Assembly (NCBI GenBank): GCA_963718995.1
Contig: CAVRAP010000019.1
Span: forward strand, 62,001-126,000
DNA length: 64,000 bases
Origin: UBA4744 sp963718995
GTDB lineage: Bacteria > Actinomycetota > Acidimicrobiia > Spongiisociales > UBA4744
Direction of reading: 5' to 3'
A program made the translations under genes and the position numbers. The notes under the pieces are model-generated. The model was not told where the DNA came from, made no database searches, and saw nothing but the letters and a program-made list of their open reading frames with translations. Shown here in pieces: positions 8,711 through 16,313 of the stretch (position 1 is its first letter; every line of letters begins with the position of its first letter).

Positions 8711-10309
8711 CTGGAACCACGTGTATTGCTCGTTGATCCGGATCCTGTGGCGAGGACCGTCACCGCGAACGTCCTGTCCTCGGCCCGCTTGGAAGTAGTC
8801 GGTGAGGCTGCCAGCGGCGAACAGGCTCTCGCACTCGCGCGTACCACGCATCCGACGGTGGCCGTTATCGATGCCGGGTTGTCCGGAATCGGACCGGCCA
8901 ACACCGCCCGCCGGTTGCGCGAAGAAGCCGACCGCCGGATGGAAATTGTGGCCGTTGCCTCGTTCGAGAACATCGGCCGGATCGGAGACATGGTCGCGGC
9001 AGGTGCCGCTGCGTATGTCGTCAAGGGCAAACCGGCCGAACTGATCGCGGCAGTTCGATCGGTTTCGATTGGTTCGGGGCTGCTCTCCGCTGAGGCCAGT
9101 CGCCCGGTGCTCGAAGAAGTCTCTCGCCTCTACGATCGGGAACGGGTTCGCAACGTCGAACTCGAGAAGATGGTGTCCCGTCTTCAGGCCCTGTCGGTAA
9201 CCGACTCCCTGACCGGTCTCAAGAACCATGGCTTCTTCTTCGATCGGCTGGCTGAGGAACTCGAACGGGGAGGGCGTTACGGGCGCCCGGTTGCGGTGAT
9301 CATCGCTGATGTCGACAACTTCAAGCTGGTCAACGACGCATACGGGCATGCTGCGGGAGACGCGGTGCTCAGGACGCTGGGAGATGTCTTCCGGACGCAG
9401 CTCCGCGAGGTCGATTTGGCCTGTCGAATCGGCGGTGAGGAGTTCGGGTTTGTTTTGCCCGAGACCGATGAAGAGGGCGGGATGCGGGCGGCCGAGAGGA
9501 TCCGGACGGCCGTGGAGACGCACAACGTTCCTGAGGTCGGCAACGTCACCGTCAGCCTCGGAGTGGCCGTGTTCCCCCATCACGCCACCGAGCGAGATGA
9601 GCTCCTCGAGTCGGCCGATACGGCCCTGTACCAGGCCAAGCATGAGGGCAAGAACTGCTCGAGGCTGGCCGGCAGTTCATCCATGACCGTGCAGCTCACC
9701 AGGGCCCGGCCAACCACCGGCCCGGTCGTCGGCGCGCTCCTCGCAGCACTGCGGATGCGAGTGCCGTACCTGGCCGAGCACTCGGTGCGAGTGGCAGAAC
9801 TGGCTCCCGAAATCGGGGAAGGGCTCGGCTTGTCCGTCGCCCGCTTGGGGCGGCTGCGGTTGGCAGCTCTCCTCCACGACGTCGGCATGTTGGGAGTTCC
9901 GGATTCCATCCTGGTCAAGCCCGGGCCGCTGGAACCCGCTGAGTGGGACGTCGTGCGCGACCATCCCCAAAACGGCTTCGACCTGGTCGTCGATGCGGTG
10001 CACGTTGAGGTGGCGGAAGCGGTGCTTTGTCATCATGAGCGGATAGACGGGACCGGCTATCCCCGCGGGCTGGCCGGCGGAGAAGTCCCGCTGCTTGCGA
10101 GGATCTTGCTGGTTGCAGACGCCTTCGATGCAATGACGATGCCCAGGTCCTATCAGCGATCGCTCACTCGCGCCGACGCTCTCGCCGAACTCCGCCGGAA
10201 CGTCGGCACACAATTCGACGCTAAAGTCGTCGACGTTCTCGCGACCCATGTGACCACCAGCGGAGCTTCCAACGTGCTCGAATTCCCGCGCCGCGGCCAC
10301 ACCGGCTGA
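8711..10309 (+). CDS. Response regulator with GGDEF and HD-GYP domains (c-di-GMP synthesis and breakdown)
   Basis: The order is REC (residues 1-125, phospho-acceptor Asp54 in AVIDAGLSG), a short coiled link, GGDEF (about 155-320) and HD-GYP (about 345-515). The cyclase has an intact G-G-E-E-F near 241 and a product-inhibition I-site R-E-V-D five residues before it. The phosphodiesterase has L-H-D-V-G and H-H-E-R-I-D-G-T-G-Y-P. Both activities therefore look competent, possibly switched by phosphorylation. Start: GGAGG at 8700-8704 lies 6 nt before a CTG at 8711, giving MEPRVLLVDPDP, a complete first REC strand. The TTG at 8726 would cut that strand and has a 21-nt spacer. No histidine kinase is adjacent. 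Confidence 0.9.
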   Translation: MEPRVLLVDPDPVARTVTANVLSSARLEVVGEAASGEQALALARTTHPTVAVIDAGLSGIGPANTARRLREEADRRMEIVAVASFENIGRIGDMVAAGAAAYVVKGKPAELIAAVRSVSIGSGLLSAEASRPVLEEVSRLYDRERVRNVELEKMVSRLQALSVTDSLTGLKNHGFFFDRLAEELERGGRYGRPVAVIIADVDNFKLVNDAYGHAAGDAVLRTLGDVFRTQLREVDLACRIGGEEFGFVLPETDEEGGMRAAERIRTAVETHNVPEVGNVTVSLGVAVFPHHATERDELLESADTALYQAKHEGKNCSRLAGSSSMTVQLTRARPTTGPVVGALLAALRMRVPYLAEHSVRVAELAPEIGEGLGLSVARLGRLRLAALLHDVGMLGVPDSILVKPGPLEPAEWDVVRDHPQNGFDLVVDAVHVEVAEAVLCHHERIDGTGYPRGLAGGEVPLLARILLVADAFDAMTMPRSYQRSLTRADALAELRRNVGTQFDAKVVDVLATHVTTSGASNVLEFPRRGHTG

Positions 10310-10311
10310 CC

Positions 10312-10376
10312 AAAACCCCGTTCTTGCGTGAGTTTCCCGCGTATATTCGCGGTTTCTCACGCAAGAACGGGGTTTT
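10312..10376. repeat. Long palindrome, left copy flanking the AbiEi/DUF559 gene
   Basis: Perfect 21-bp inverted arms (10312-10332 and 10356-10376; core CCGTTCTTGCGTGAG / CTCACGCAAGAACGG) enclose a smaller CCGCG-tatatt-CGCGG hairpin. A near-identical copy lies at 11325-11377. Located 2 nt after the preceding stop codon. Confidence 0.9.
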
Positions 10377-10411
10377 CCGGGCTTGTCGGACCCTCCTGGC
10401 ATGGTGCCCTG

Positions 10412-11338
10412 ATGAGCACCTATCGCAAGCTGGCAGAGGTTGCCGAGTCGCAGCACGGTGTCGTTTCGCTCGAGCAAGCCCGCGACGTTGGGTTCACGGA
10501 CAATCAGATCCGTTGGCTCGTCGATGGGGGTCGACTGGCACGGCCCGAACGGGGGGCGTTCTTGATCGCAGGATGCCCGGCAACCTGGGAGCGGACCGTC
10601 ATGGTCGCAGTGGCCGCGGCCGGCGACGCAGCGCTGGCCTCACACCAAACGGCCGCTTACCTCTGGGATCTGACCGGCTTCCGGCCGGATCGAATCGAAG
10701 TTGTGATGCCGCGCTGGGATCGTTCAATTCGGGCCTGTGTGGTTCACGAATCCAAAGACCTGGTTCCGGAAGATGCCGATCGGGTGAACGGCATACCGGT
10801 CACGTCCCCTGTGCGAACGGTTGTTGACCTAGGGGCCACCGCGCCCTGGCTGGTCGAAACGGCCCTCGAACGAGGGATCCGACAGGGAGTATTCCAGCTT
10901 GCCGACGTCGCATGGTTCGTGGCGCGGGTGGGGCGACGGGGTCGCAGGGGGGTCGGGGTTATCAGGCCCCTCTTGGACCAGCGAGCGCAATGGGACACCG
11001 CCACCGAGAGCGAGCTCGAGGACCTCTTCAGGAAGGCATGGTGCGCTCCCGGACGTCCTGAACCAGAGACTCAGTTCCGAATCAAGGACTCGACCGGATG
11101 TATTGTCTGCAGGGCGGACTTCGCATTTGCCGATGCCATGTTGCGGATCGAACTCGATTCCGAGGCCTATCACATGGACCGGCCCACTTTTCGAAAAGAC
11201 CGGTCCATCCAGAACCGAACCGAACTACTTGGATGGCGGACTCTCCGGTACACGTGGTGGGATCTCACCACGCGCCCGGCGGAGGTGGTGCGCGAGGTGG
11301 CCAAGGCGCTGGGGATTTCGAATACCGTTCTTGCGTGA
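10412..11338 (+). CDS. AbiEi antitoxin-like N-terminal domain with C-terminal DUF559 (Vsr-like) domain
   Basis: 308 residues from the ATG at 10412 (MSTYRKLAEVAESQHGVVSL). Residues 1-90 form a winged-helix segment with Q-H-G-V-V-S-L-E-Q-A-R-D-V-G-F and LARPERGAFLIAG, typical of type IV antitoxin AbiEi-like proteins. The last 100 residues (ADFAFADAMLRIELDSEAYH...DRSIQNRTELLGWRTLRYTW) match the DUF559 endonuclease-like fold, with Glu and Asp in the core strands and a helix-strand end. Such fusions are common in actinobacterial genomes, usually without a partner toxin; none is adjacent here. The gene is bracketed by two copies of one palindrome, and its stop codon lies inside the right copy. A DNA-binding or nuclease role is inferred, not shown. 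Confidence 0.8.
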   Translation: MSTYRKLAEVAESQHGVVSLEQARDVGFTDNQIRWLVDGGRLARPERGAFLIAGCPATWERTVMVAVAAAGDAALASHQTAAYLWDLTGFRPDRIEVVMPRWDRSIRACVVHESKDLVPEDADRVNGIPVTSPVRTVVDLGATAPWLVETALERGIRQGVFQLADVAWFVARVGRRGRRGVGVIRPLLDQRAQWDTATESELEDLFRKAWCAPGRPEPETQFRIKDSTGCIVCRADFAFADAMLRIELDSEAYHMDRPTFRKDRSIQNRTELLGWRTLRYTWWDLTTRPAEVVREVAKALGISNTVLA

Positions 11339-11377
11339 GTTTCCTGCGCATATTCGCGGTTTCTCACGCAAGAACGG
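11325..11377. repeat. Long palindrome, right copy flanking the AbiEi/DUF559 gene
   Basis: Inverted arms CCGTTCTTGCGTGAG (11325-11339) and CTCACGCAAGAACGG (11363-11377) around TTTCCTGCGCATATTCGCGG, two bases different from the left copy's loop. It overlaps the last codons and stop of the DUF559 gene, and sits between two convergent genes, where it could also terminate transcription. Confidence 0.9.
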
Positions 11378-11382
11378 GCTGG

Positions 11383-12786
11383 CTAGAGGAGGGCGGCCGC
11401 GACCAGGAGGAAGCCGCCGAAGCCGACCAGGTCGGTGATCAGCGTGAGGAAGATACTCGACGCCTGAGCCGGGTCGGCTCCGATTTTGCGGAGTATGAGC
11501 GGGATGCTGGCTCCGGCCAGGCCCGCTATCGACACGTTCCCGAAAGCTGCGAGTGCCACGACGGCCGCGACTTCCAGGGGCGGGGCTACCGACGAAAAGA
11601 TTCCGGAATCGAGGAGCAGTGCCGCGAGCCCGGCGGCCAGGATTCCCAGGACTAGACCGTTGAGCAGGCCGACGGAGAATTGCCGCCCGATCACTTGTCC
11701 GACCTGACTGCGCGGGACGTCGTCCGTTGCCAGCGAGCGGATGACCACGGCGAGACTCTGGAATCCGCCGTTCCCACCGAGCAGTGCGATGACCGGCATC
11801 AAGGCGGCGAGGACGGGCTCATCGCTGATGATCCCGGTCTGCCGCTCGATCACGAAGGCCACGAATAACGCCATGATGAGGTTCAGGCTGAGCCAGGGGA
11901 GCCGCATCCGCACCGATCCCAATACCGGTGTGAAGATCGTCTCGCCGGCGCCTGCCCCGGTGGCGACGGCGAAGTCTTCGCTGGCTTCAGCCTGGATGGC
12001 CTCGATCAGTTCGTCATTGGTGACCATGCCCAGCAGCCGGTTACGAGCGTCGACGACGGGAATGCTGAACAGGTGGTACCGCTGGGTGAGATCGGCAGCC
12101 TCTTCCCGATCCGCGTAGGCATTGACCGAAACCGGGTTGGCGATCATCGCTTCTTCCAGTCCCACTCCGGGACGCTTGAAGACCAGGTCGCGGAACGACA
12201 ACACCCCGACCAGGGAGTCCTCGTCGTCAACGATGTAGACGTACGAGAGATCTTCGAGTTCCTCGTTCATCTGCCTGACCCGCTCGATGGCCTCGCCGGC
12301 CGTCATGCCGACAGGGAGTCTGGCAACCTCGGTGGTCATCAAACCGCCGGCCGAGTCGGGTGGATAGGCGAGCAGCCTGCGGACGTTGGCTTCCGCGGGG
12401 TCGCTCATTGCATTGAGAATCTCGTCGCGCGCTTCCGGTTCCAGGGCCGCGACAAGGTCTGCGGCTTCGTCGGCCGGCATCCCTTCGAGGAAGTCGGCAG
12501 CCGTTTCCAGGTCGAGTTCTTCGAGGATGTCCGCAGCCAGGTCGTCCTGCATTTCCTCGAGAACTTCCGCGGCTTGATCCGGGTGCAGGTCGGCGAGGAG
12601 ATCAGTCGCTGCGTCCTCGCCCAACTCTTCGAGGATGTCGGCGGCGTCGTGGGGGTCGGCCTCGGCGATGGCCGTCCACTCCTCGGAGTGGGTGTCCAGG
12701 TACTCCTCGACCTCACGCGGCGCGTGGCGGGCGCGACGGCGCAGCAGTTGGGCAACCTCGCGCGGTCGACGCGGTCGCAACTTCAT
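11383..12786 (-). CDS. mgtE: Magnesium transporter MgtE
   Basis: 467 residues with the standard three parts. First is an acidic N domain of repeated helical pairs (DAADILEELGEDAATDLLADL, residues 40-140). Next is a CBS pair (about 150-275, SYVYIVDDEDSLVGVLSFRDL). Last is a five-helix membrane domain from about 300, with the conserved PVIALLGGNGGFQSL and ASIPLILRK segments. MgtE is a Mg2+-gated channel in the cytoplasmic membrane; the N and CBS domains sense internal Mg2+. Ends 6 bp from the flanking palindrome. Confidence 0.95.
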   Translation of the reverse strand: MKLRPRRPREVAQLLRRRARHAPREVEEYLDTHSEEWTAIAEADPHDAADILEELGEDAATDLLADLHPDQAAEVLEEMQDDLAADILEELDLETAADFLEGMPADEAADLVAALEPEARDEILNAMSDPAEANVRRLLAYPPDSAGGLMTTEVARLPVGMTAGEAIERVRQMNEELEDLSYVYIVDDEDSLVGVLSFRDLVFKRPGVGLEEAMIANPVSVNAYADREEAADLTQRYHLFSIPVVDARNRLLGMVTNDELIEAIQAEASEDFAVATGAGAGETIFTPVLGSVRMRLPWLSLNLIMALFVAFVIERQTGIISDEPVLAALMPVIALLGGNGGFQSLAVVIRSLATDDVPRSQVGQVIGRQFSVGLLNGLVLGILAAGLAALLLDSGIFSSVAPPLEVAAVVALAAFGNVSIAGLAGASIPLILRKIGADPAQASSIFLTLITDLVGFGGFLLVAAALL

Positions 12787-12907
12787 GATGCCCGAATGTT
12801 CAGCACGGAAACCTCCACCTGCCCGACAAGCGCCGTGAGGCGTGGTTCAGGCTAATGCCTTCAGGTTGGCCGGCTCGTTACCTCAGGGCTTCGGCCGGGT
12901 GCCGGGA

Positions 12908-13384
12908 TCAGCCTTCAAAGGGTCGAATGGCGGTGACGGTCATCGAGAAGGTGCCGCCCGGGGCCTCATACGACACCTCGTCGTTGATGCGGGCTCCGAG
13001 CAGTGCCTTTCCGAGAGGCCCGCCTGGAGAGGCGAGGAGGAAGTCGGGAACCCTGTTCTCGGCGGGGGCGACGAAGTATTCGGAGATTTCACCGTCGGGG
13101 TCGGTAACGGTGACGATCGAGCCGATCTCCACCCGGCCGGTGTCTTCCACGTCCCGAACCTCTGCACTGTCGAGGAGGTGTCGGATCTGTCTGATCCGCG
13201 CCTCCATCATGCCTTGCTCGTTCTTGGCGGCGTCGTAGTCTGCGTTCTCGCGGATGTCTCCGTGCGAACGGGCTTCCGCGATGCGTTCAGATATCTCATG
13301 CCGGGCGTCACCCTGCAGGTGGGCAAGTTCTTCCTGCAGTTTTTGGTGAGCAGTCGGCGTGAGCCAGGTGGTCTCGTCGGTCAT
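12908..13384 (-). CDS. greA: Transcription elongation factor GreA
   Basis: 158 residues from the ATG at 13384 (MTDETTWLTPTAHQKLQEEL). The N-terminal antiparallel coiled coil includes the tip region RSHGDIRENADYDAAKNEQ, whose Asp and Glu are the acidic residues that assist RNA polymerase cleavage. The C-terminal FKBP-like domain begins near residue 85 (VGSIVTVTDPDG type). The frame extends upstream to 13453 but would overlap the divergent gene. A TATCCT box (13393-13398, minus strand) is 8 nt from the ATG, supporting the shorter, leaderless start. Confidence 0.93.
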   Translation of the reverse strand: MTDETTWLTPTAHQKLQEELAHLQGDARHEISERIAEARSHGDIRENADYDAAKNEQGMMEARIRQIRHLLDSAEVRDVEDTGRVEIGSIVTVTDPDGEISEYFVAPAENRVPDFLLASPGGPLGKALLGARINDEVSYEAPGGTFSMTVTAIRPFEG

Positions 13385-13403
13385 GACCGGGCAGGATAGC
13401 TCT

Positions 13404-14309
13404 ATGCGCGAGAAATCGAACGAACGATTGGGGTCCGCAGTCGGACTGGCCATCTTCGCGGCCGTTTTGTGGGGAGTGAGCGGGGCGGTCGCGGCCGACG
13501 CTTTCGAGGAGGTAGCTCCAACCAGGGTTGCGCAGGTGCGGTCGTTGGTGGCCCTCGCTTTTCTCGTTCCCTATGCGTGGCGCCGGGGTTTGTTGCGAAC
13601 TCAAGGGGCCGGACGCCAGCTCGTTGCGTTCGGATTGATTCTCGCCACGGTGCACGTCACCTACTACTGGGCGCTGCAGCGACTGGGGGTGGGGCCCGGC
13701 GTCACCGTCCAGTTCCTGGGACCGATCCTGGTGCTGATTTGGATGACTGTGGTCCAGAAACGGCCCGTTCCCCGGCCCCTCTGGGTGGCCGGGCTGGCGG
13801 CTCTGGCCGGCACGATCATGGTCACCAGGGCGTGGGATTTCGCCGCGCTGGATCTCCTCGGAGTCGGCGCCGGGCTGGCTTCTGCGATCACGTTTGGTGC
13901 ATATCTCTTGACGGGCGAACACCTCACCCGGCGGTTGTCTCCGGTGACGTTGTTGACCTATGGGTTTCTGGTTGCGGCCCTCTTCTGGTTGGTAGCGCAG
14001 CCACTGTGGGACTTTCCGACGGACCTCTCGTCGAAGGCTTGGATCGAATTGCTGTGGGTCGGGGTGGTGGGAACCCTGATCCCCTTCCTGGCCACCATGG
14101 CCGCGCTGAAACGGGCCTCAGCCGGGACCGTCGGGGTGGTCGCCTCCATCGAACCGGTTGTCGCGGCCGTCGCCGCCTGGTTGCTCCTGGCCCAATCGCT
14201 GGTGGCCGTCCAAATCGCCGGCGGGTTGCTGGTCGTTGGGGCCGTCGCCGTCGTTCAACGGTGGGGCGTGCCCGAGGTCGAAGTGGTGCCTCTCGACTCG
14301 GTCCGGTGA
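13404..14309 (+). CDS. EamA/DMT family transporter
   Basis: 301 residues, ten predicted membrane helices in two repeated halves (first LGSAVGLAIFAAVLWGVSG, second DLLGVGAGLASAITFGAYLL), as in EamA drug/metabolite exporters. The second half ends with the typical ASIEPVVAAVAAWLLL signature. Substrate unknown. The start at 13404 (MREKSNERLG) lies only 19 nt from the divergent greA start, so the two promoters must overlap. It is followed 24 nt later by the GNAT gene on the same strand. Confidence 0.87.
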   Translation: MREKSNERLGSAVGLAIFAAVLWGVSGAVAADAFEEVAPTRVAQVRSLVALAFLVPYAWRRGLLRTQGAGRQLVAFGLILATVHVTYYWALQRLGVGPGVTVQFLGPILVLIWMTVVQKRPVPRPLWVAGLAALAGTIMVTRAWDFAALDLLGVGAGLASAITFGAYLLTGEHLTRRLSPVTLLTYGFLVAALFWLVAQPLWDFPTDLSSKAWIELLWVGVVGTLIPFLATMAALKRASAGTVGVVASIEPVVAAVAAWLLLAQSLVAVQIAGGLLVVGAVAVVQRWGVPEVEVVPLDSVR

Positions 14310-14333
14310 AAGGCGCTTCAGGAGGTTCGGTCT

Positions 14334-14849
14334 GTGACTTCAGTTGATCACATCCAACTTCGTCCTCTGGCGGGCGACGACCACGATCACATCACGTGGG
14401 CCCTGTACGCCGCGATCGGCTGGGATCGAGAGGGCCAACTGCCACCTCATGACATAGTTCTCAGCCATCCGGACGTGACCAGGTATCACGAAGGCTGGGG
14501 CCGCTCCGGCGACATCGGTATGGTGGCAGAGGCTGACGGGGTTTTCGCTGGGATCGCCTTTTGCCGACTATTCACGGCCGCCGACCACGGCTACGGCTAT
14601 GTCGATGATGCCACTCCAGAGTTGGCGGTGGCCGTCGAGGAGGATTGGCGCGGACGCGGGGTCGGGACCTTGCTCTTGAACGGCCTCGCTACCGAAGTCC
14701 GCCGGGCCGGGTTTGGTGCCCTCAGCCTGAGCGTCGACCCGGCCAATCCGGCACGGCGCTTGTACGAGCGGTTGGGTTACCGGGAGGTAGCGGTCGACGA
14801 ACCGGGGGTTCGCATGCTCCTCGAGCTCCGGGAGGCTAGCCGGGAGTAG
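14334..14849 (+). CDS. GNAT family N-acetyltransferase
   Basis: 171 residues with a GTG start behind a ribosome site (AGGAGG about 7 nt upstream). The acetyl-CoA pyrophosphate loop is E-D-W-R-G-R-G-V-G-T-L-L (about residues 102-113), followed by LSVDPANPARRLYERLGYREV, the classic motif B and C-terminal strand. Acceptor substrate unknown. It shares a transcript direction with the EamA exporter. Its 3' end overlaps the convergent arsR gene by 14 bp. Confidence 0.88.
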   Translation: MTSVDHIQLRPLAGDDHDHITWALYAAIGWDREGQLPPHDIVLSHPDVTRYHEGWGRSGDIGMVAEADGVFAGIAFCRLFTAADHGYGYVDDATPELAVAVEEDWRGRGVGTLLLNGLATEVRRAGFGALSLSVDPANPARRLYERLGYREVAVDEPGVRMLLELREASRE

Positions 14850-15168
14850 ATCCCCCCAGTGCTCTGCTGAGCACAGCCAGACGTTCGGGAACGGCCCGGT
14901 AGTAGACCCACCTTCCCCGTTTCTCCCTCTCGACGAGACCTGCCTCGAACAGCACCTTGAGATGGTGGCTGACCGTTGGTTGGGAGACGCCGATCGGTTC
15001 GACCAGATCGCACGCGGCGCACGCTTCGCCCAGGTTGGCGATGACACTGAGCAGGCGGAGTCGGGCCGGGTCCCCCAGGACCCGGAACCATCCGGCCAAG
15101 TGGGTGGCCTGGCCCTTTTCGAGTGGTTCTTCAACCAAAGGTGCACAGCATTCGACGATGGGTTGCAT
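14836..15168 (-). CDS. ArsR/SmtB family metalloregulator
   Basis: 110 residues with a winged helix-turn-helix (VLGDPARLRLLSVI...PTVSHHLKVLFEAGLVERE...WVYYRAV). Candidate metalloid ligands are the Cys pair in M-Q-P-I-V-E-C-C (7-8) and Cys in E-A-C-A-A-C-D-L before the recognition helix, a pattern used by As(III)/Sb(III) sensors of the Corynebacterium type. It probably represses its own gene and the divergent selD through the palindrome at 15185-15204. No arsenic resistance gene is adjacent, so the inducer could be a different soft metal or metalloid. Confidence 0.88.
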   Translation of the reverse strand: MQPIVECCAPLVEEPLEKGQATHLAGWFRVLGDPARLRLLSVIANLGEACAACDLVEPIGVSQPTVSHHLKVLFEAGLVEREKRGRWVYYRAVPERLAVLSRALGGSTPG

Positions 15169-15184
15169 GCTCCGATGATCTCAC

Positions 15185-15204
15185 ATATCGATGATCATCG
15201 CTAT
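15185..15204. promoter_or_regulatory. Candidate ArsR operator between arsR and selD
   Basis: ATATCGATGATCATCGCTAT is a 20-bp palindrome with one mismatched pair. It begins 17 nt upstream of the arsR start and ends 56 nt upstream of the selD start, so one bound dimer could cover both promoters. Size and AT-rich ends resemble known ArsR-family operators. Confidence 0.55.
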
Positions 15205-15259
15205 GAATCGGCCGGTCTCGGAGGGGGATGTGGGAGACTGCCGGTCGGAAAGGAGGTGC

Positions 15260-16306
15260 ATGGTGGCGGTGAAACTGACCGAGTTTTCGCACGGCAGCGG
15301 TTGAGCTTGCAAGCTCGGCCCTGACGAGCTGGCGCAGGTCTTGCGCCCCTTGCACAACCATCCAACCACGGTCCACCCCGACCTGGTCGTCGGCCTCAAT
15401 ACCGGCGACGACGCCGGGGTCCTGCGCTTGCCCGACGGACGTCTCATGGTGCAGACGGTGGACTACTTCACTCCTGTGGTCGACGATCCCAACGATTGGG
15501 GACGGATCGCTGCGGCCAATGCACTTTCGGATATCTACGCCATGGGCGCCACCCCGAGCACCGCTTTGCAGCTCATCGGCTGGCCGCGCGACAAGCTCTC
15601 CTTCGAGCTACTCGGCGAGGTGATCGTGGGCGGGATCGGCACATTGGAAGAGGCCGGCTGTCTGTTGATCGGCGGTCACTCGATCGACGCTCCCGAACCG
15701 ACGTACGGGTTTGCCGTCACCGGGTTCGTCGACCCGGACCAACTCACGTCCAACGGTGGAGCCCGTCCCGGCGATCGGCTGGTCCTCACCAAACCGATCG
15801 GGACGGGCATCATCTCAACGGCGGTCAAGAACGGCCGCGCCGATCCGGCGGTCATCGCCGAGGCCATCGAGGTGATGGCGGAACTCAACGCCGGTGCGGC
15901 TCGCGCCATGGCCGCCGTCGGCGTTCATGCGGCGACCGATGTGACCGGCTTCGGTCTCCTCGGCCACCTGGGGGAGATGCTGATGGCGAGTGGGGTGGCC
16001 GCGGTCGTCGAGCACCATGCCGTGCCGCTCATCGAAGGTACACGGGAACTGGCCGAGGCCGGTGTCGTGCCAGGAGGGACGGGCCGAAACCTGATTGCGG
16101 CTGAGCGGTTCACCGACTTCGGCGGACTCGATGCTGCCGATCGGCTCATCCTGGCCGACGCCCAGACGAGTGGCGGCTTGCTGATTGCGGTTGCCGCCGC
16201 CAAGGCTCTCGAACTGACTGAAGCACTCGCGGCTGAGCACACCCGCGCCGCGGCCATCGTTGGTGAGATCGTCGAGGATCGACCCGGCACTATCGACGTC
16301 CGCTAG
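15260..16306 (+). CDS. selD: Selenide, water dikinase (selenophosphate synthetase), selenocysteine-containing
   Basis: Makes selenophosphate from selenide and ATP for selenoprotein synthesis. The full protein is 348 residues only if the in-frame TGA at 15302-15304 is read as selenocysteine (residue 15). The N-terminus then reads HGSGUACKLGPDELAQ, the known SelD active-site loop with Sec and the essential Lys. The ATG at 15260 has a perfect AGGAGG at 15251-15256, 3 nt before it. Without recoding the frame would begin at a TTG at 15341 and lose the active site. Later motifs are GLNTGDDAGV, VDYFTPVVDDPNDWGRIAAANALSDIYAMG and TDVTGFGLLGH. Followed 7 nt later by an MFS gene. selA, selB and selC are not in the window. 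Confidence 0.96.
15309..15333 (+). promoter_or_regulatory. Candidate bacterial SECIS hairpin after the selD UGA
   Basis: GCAAGCTCG (15309-15317) pairs with CGAGCTGGC (15325-15333), eight of nine pairs, around a 7-nt loop GCCCTGA that begins with G. The loop starts 13 nt after the UGA, close to the usual range for bacterial SECIS elements. An alternative smaller palindrome GAGCTTGCAAGCTC begins inside the UGA codon. Confidence 0.5.
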
Positions 16307-16313
16307 GCGACCG

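Noticed and set aside
12073..12855. Long plus-strand frame opposite mgtE
   Set aside because: It mirrors mgtE on the minus strand, which has clear CBS and channel motifs; the opposing frame has no start signal or family resemblance.
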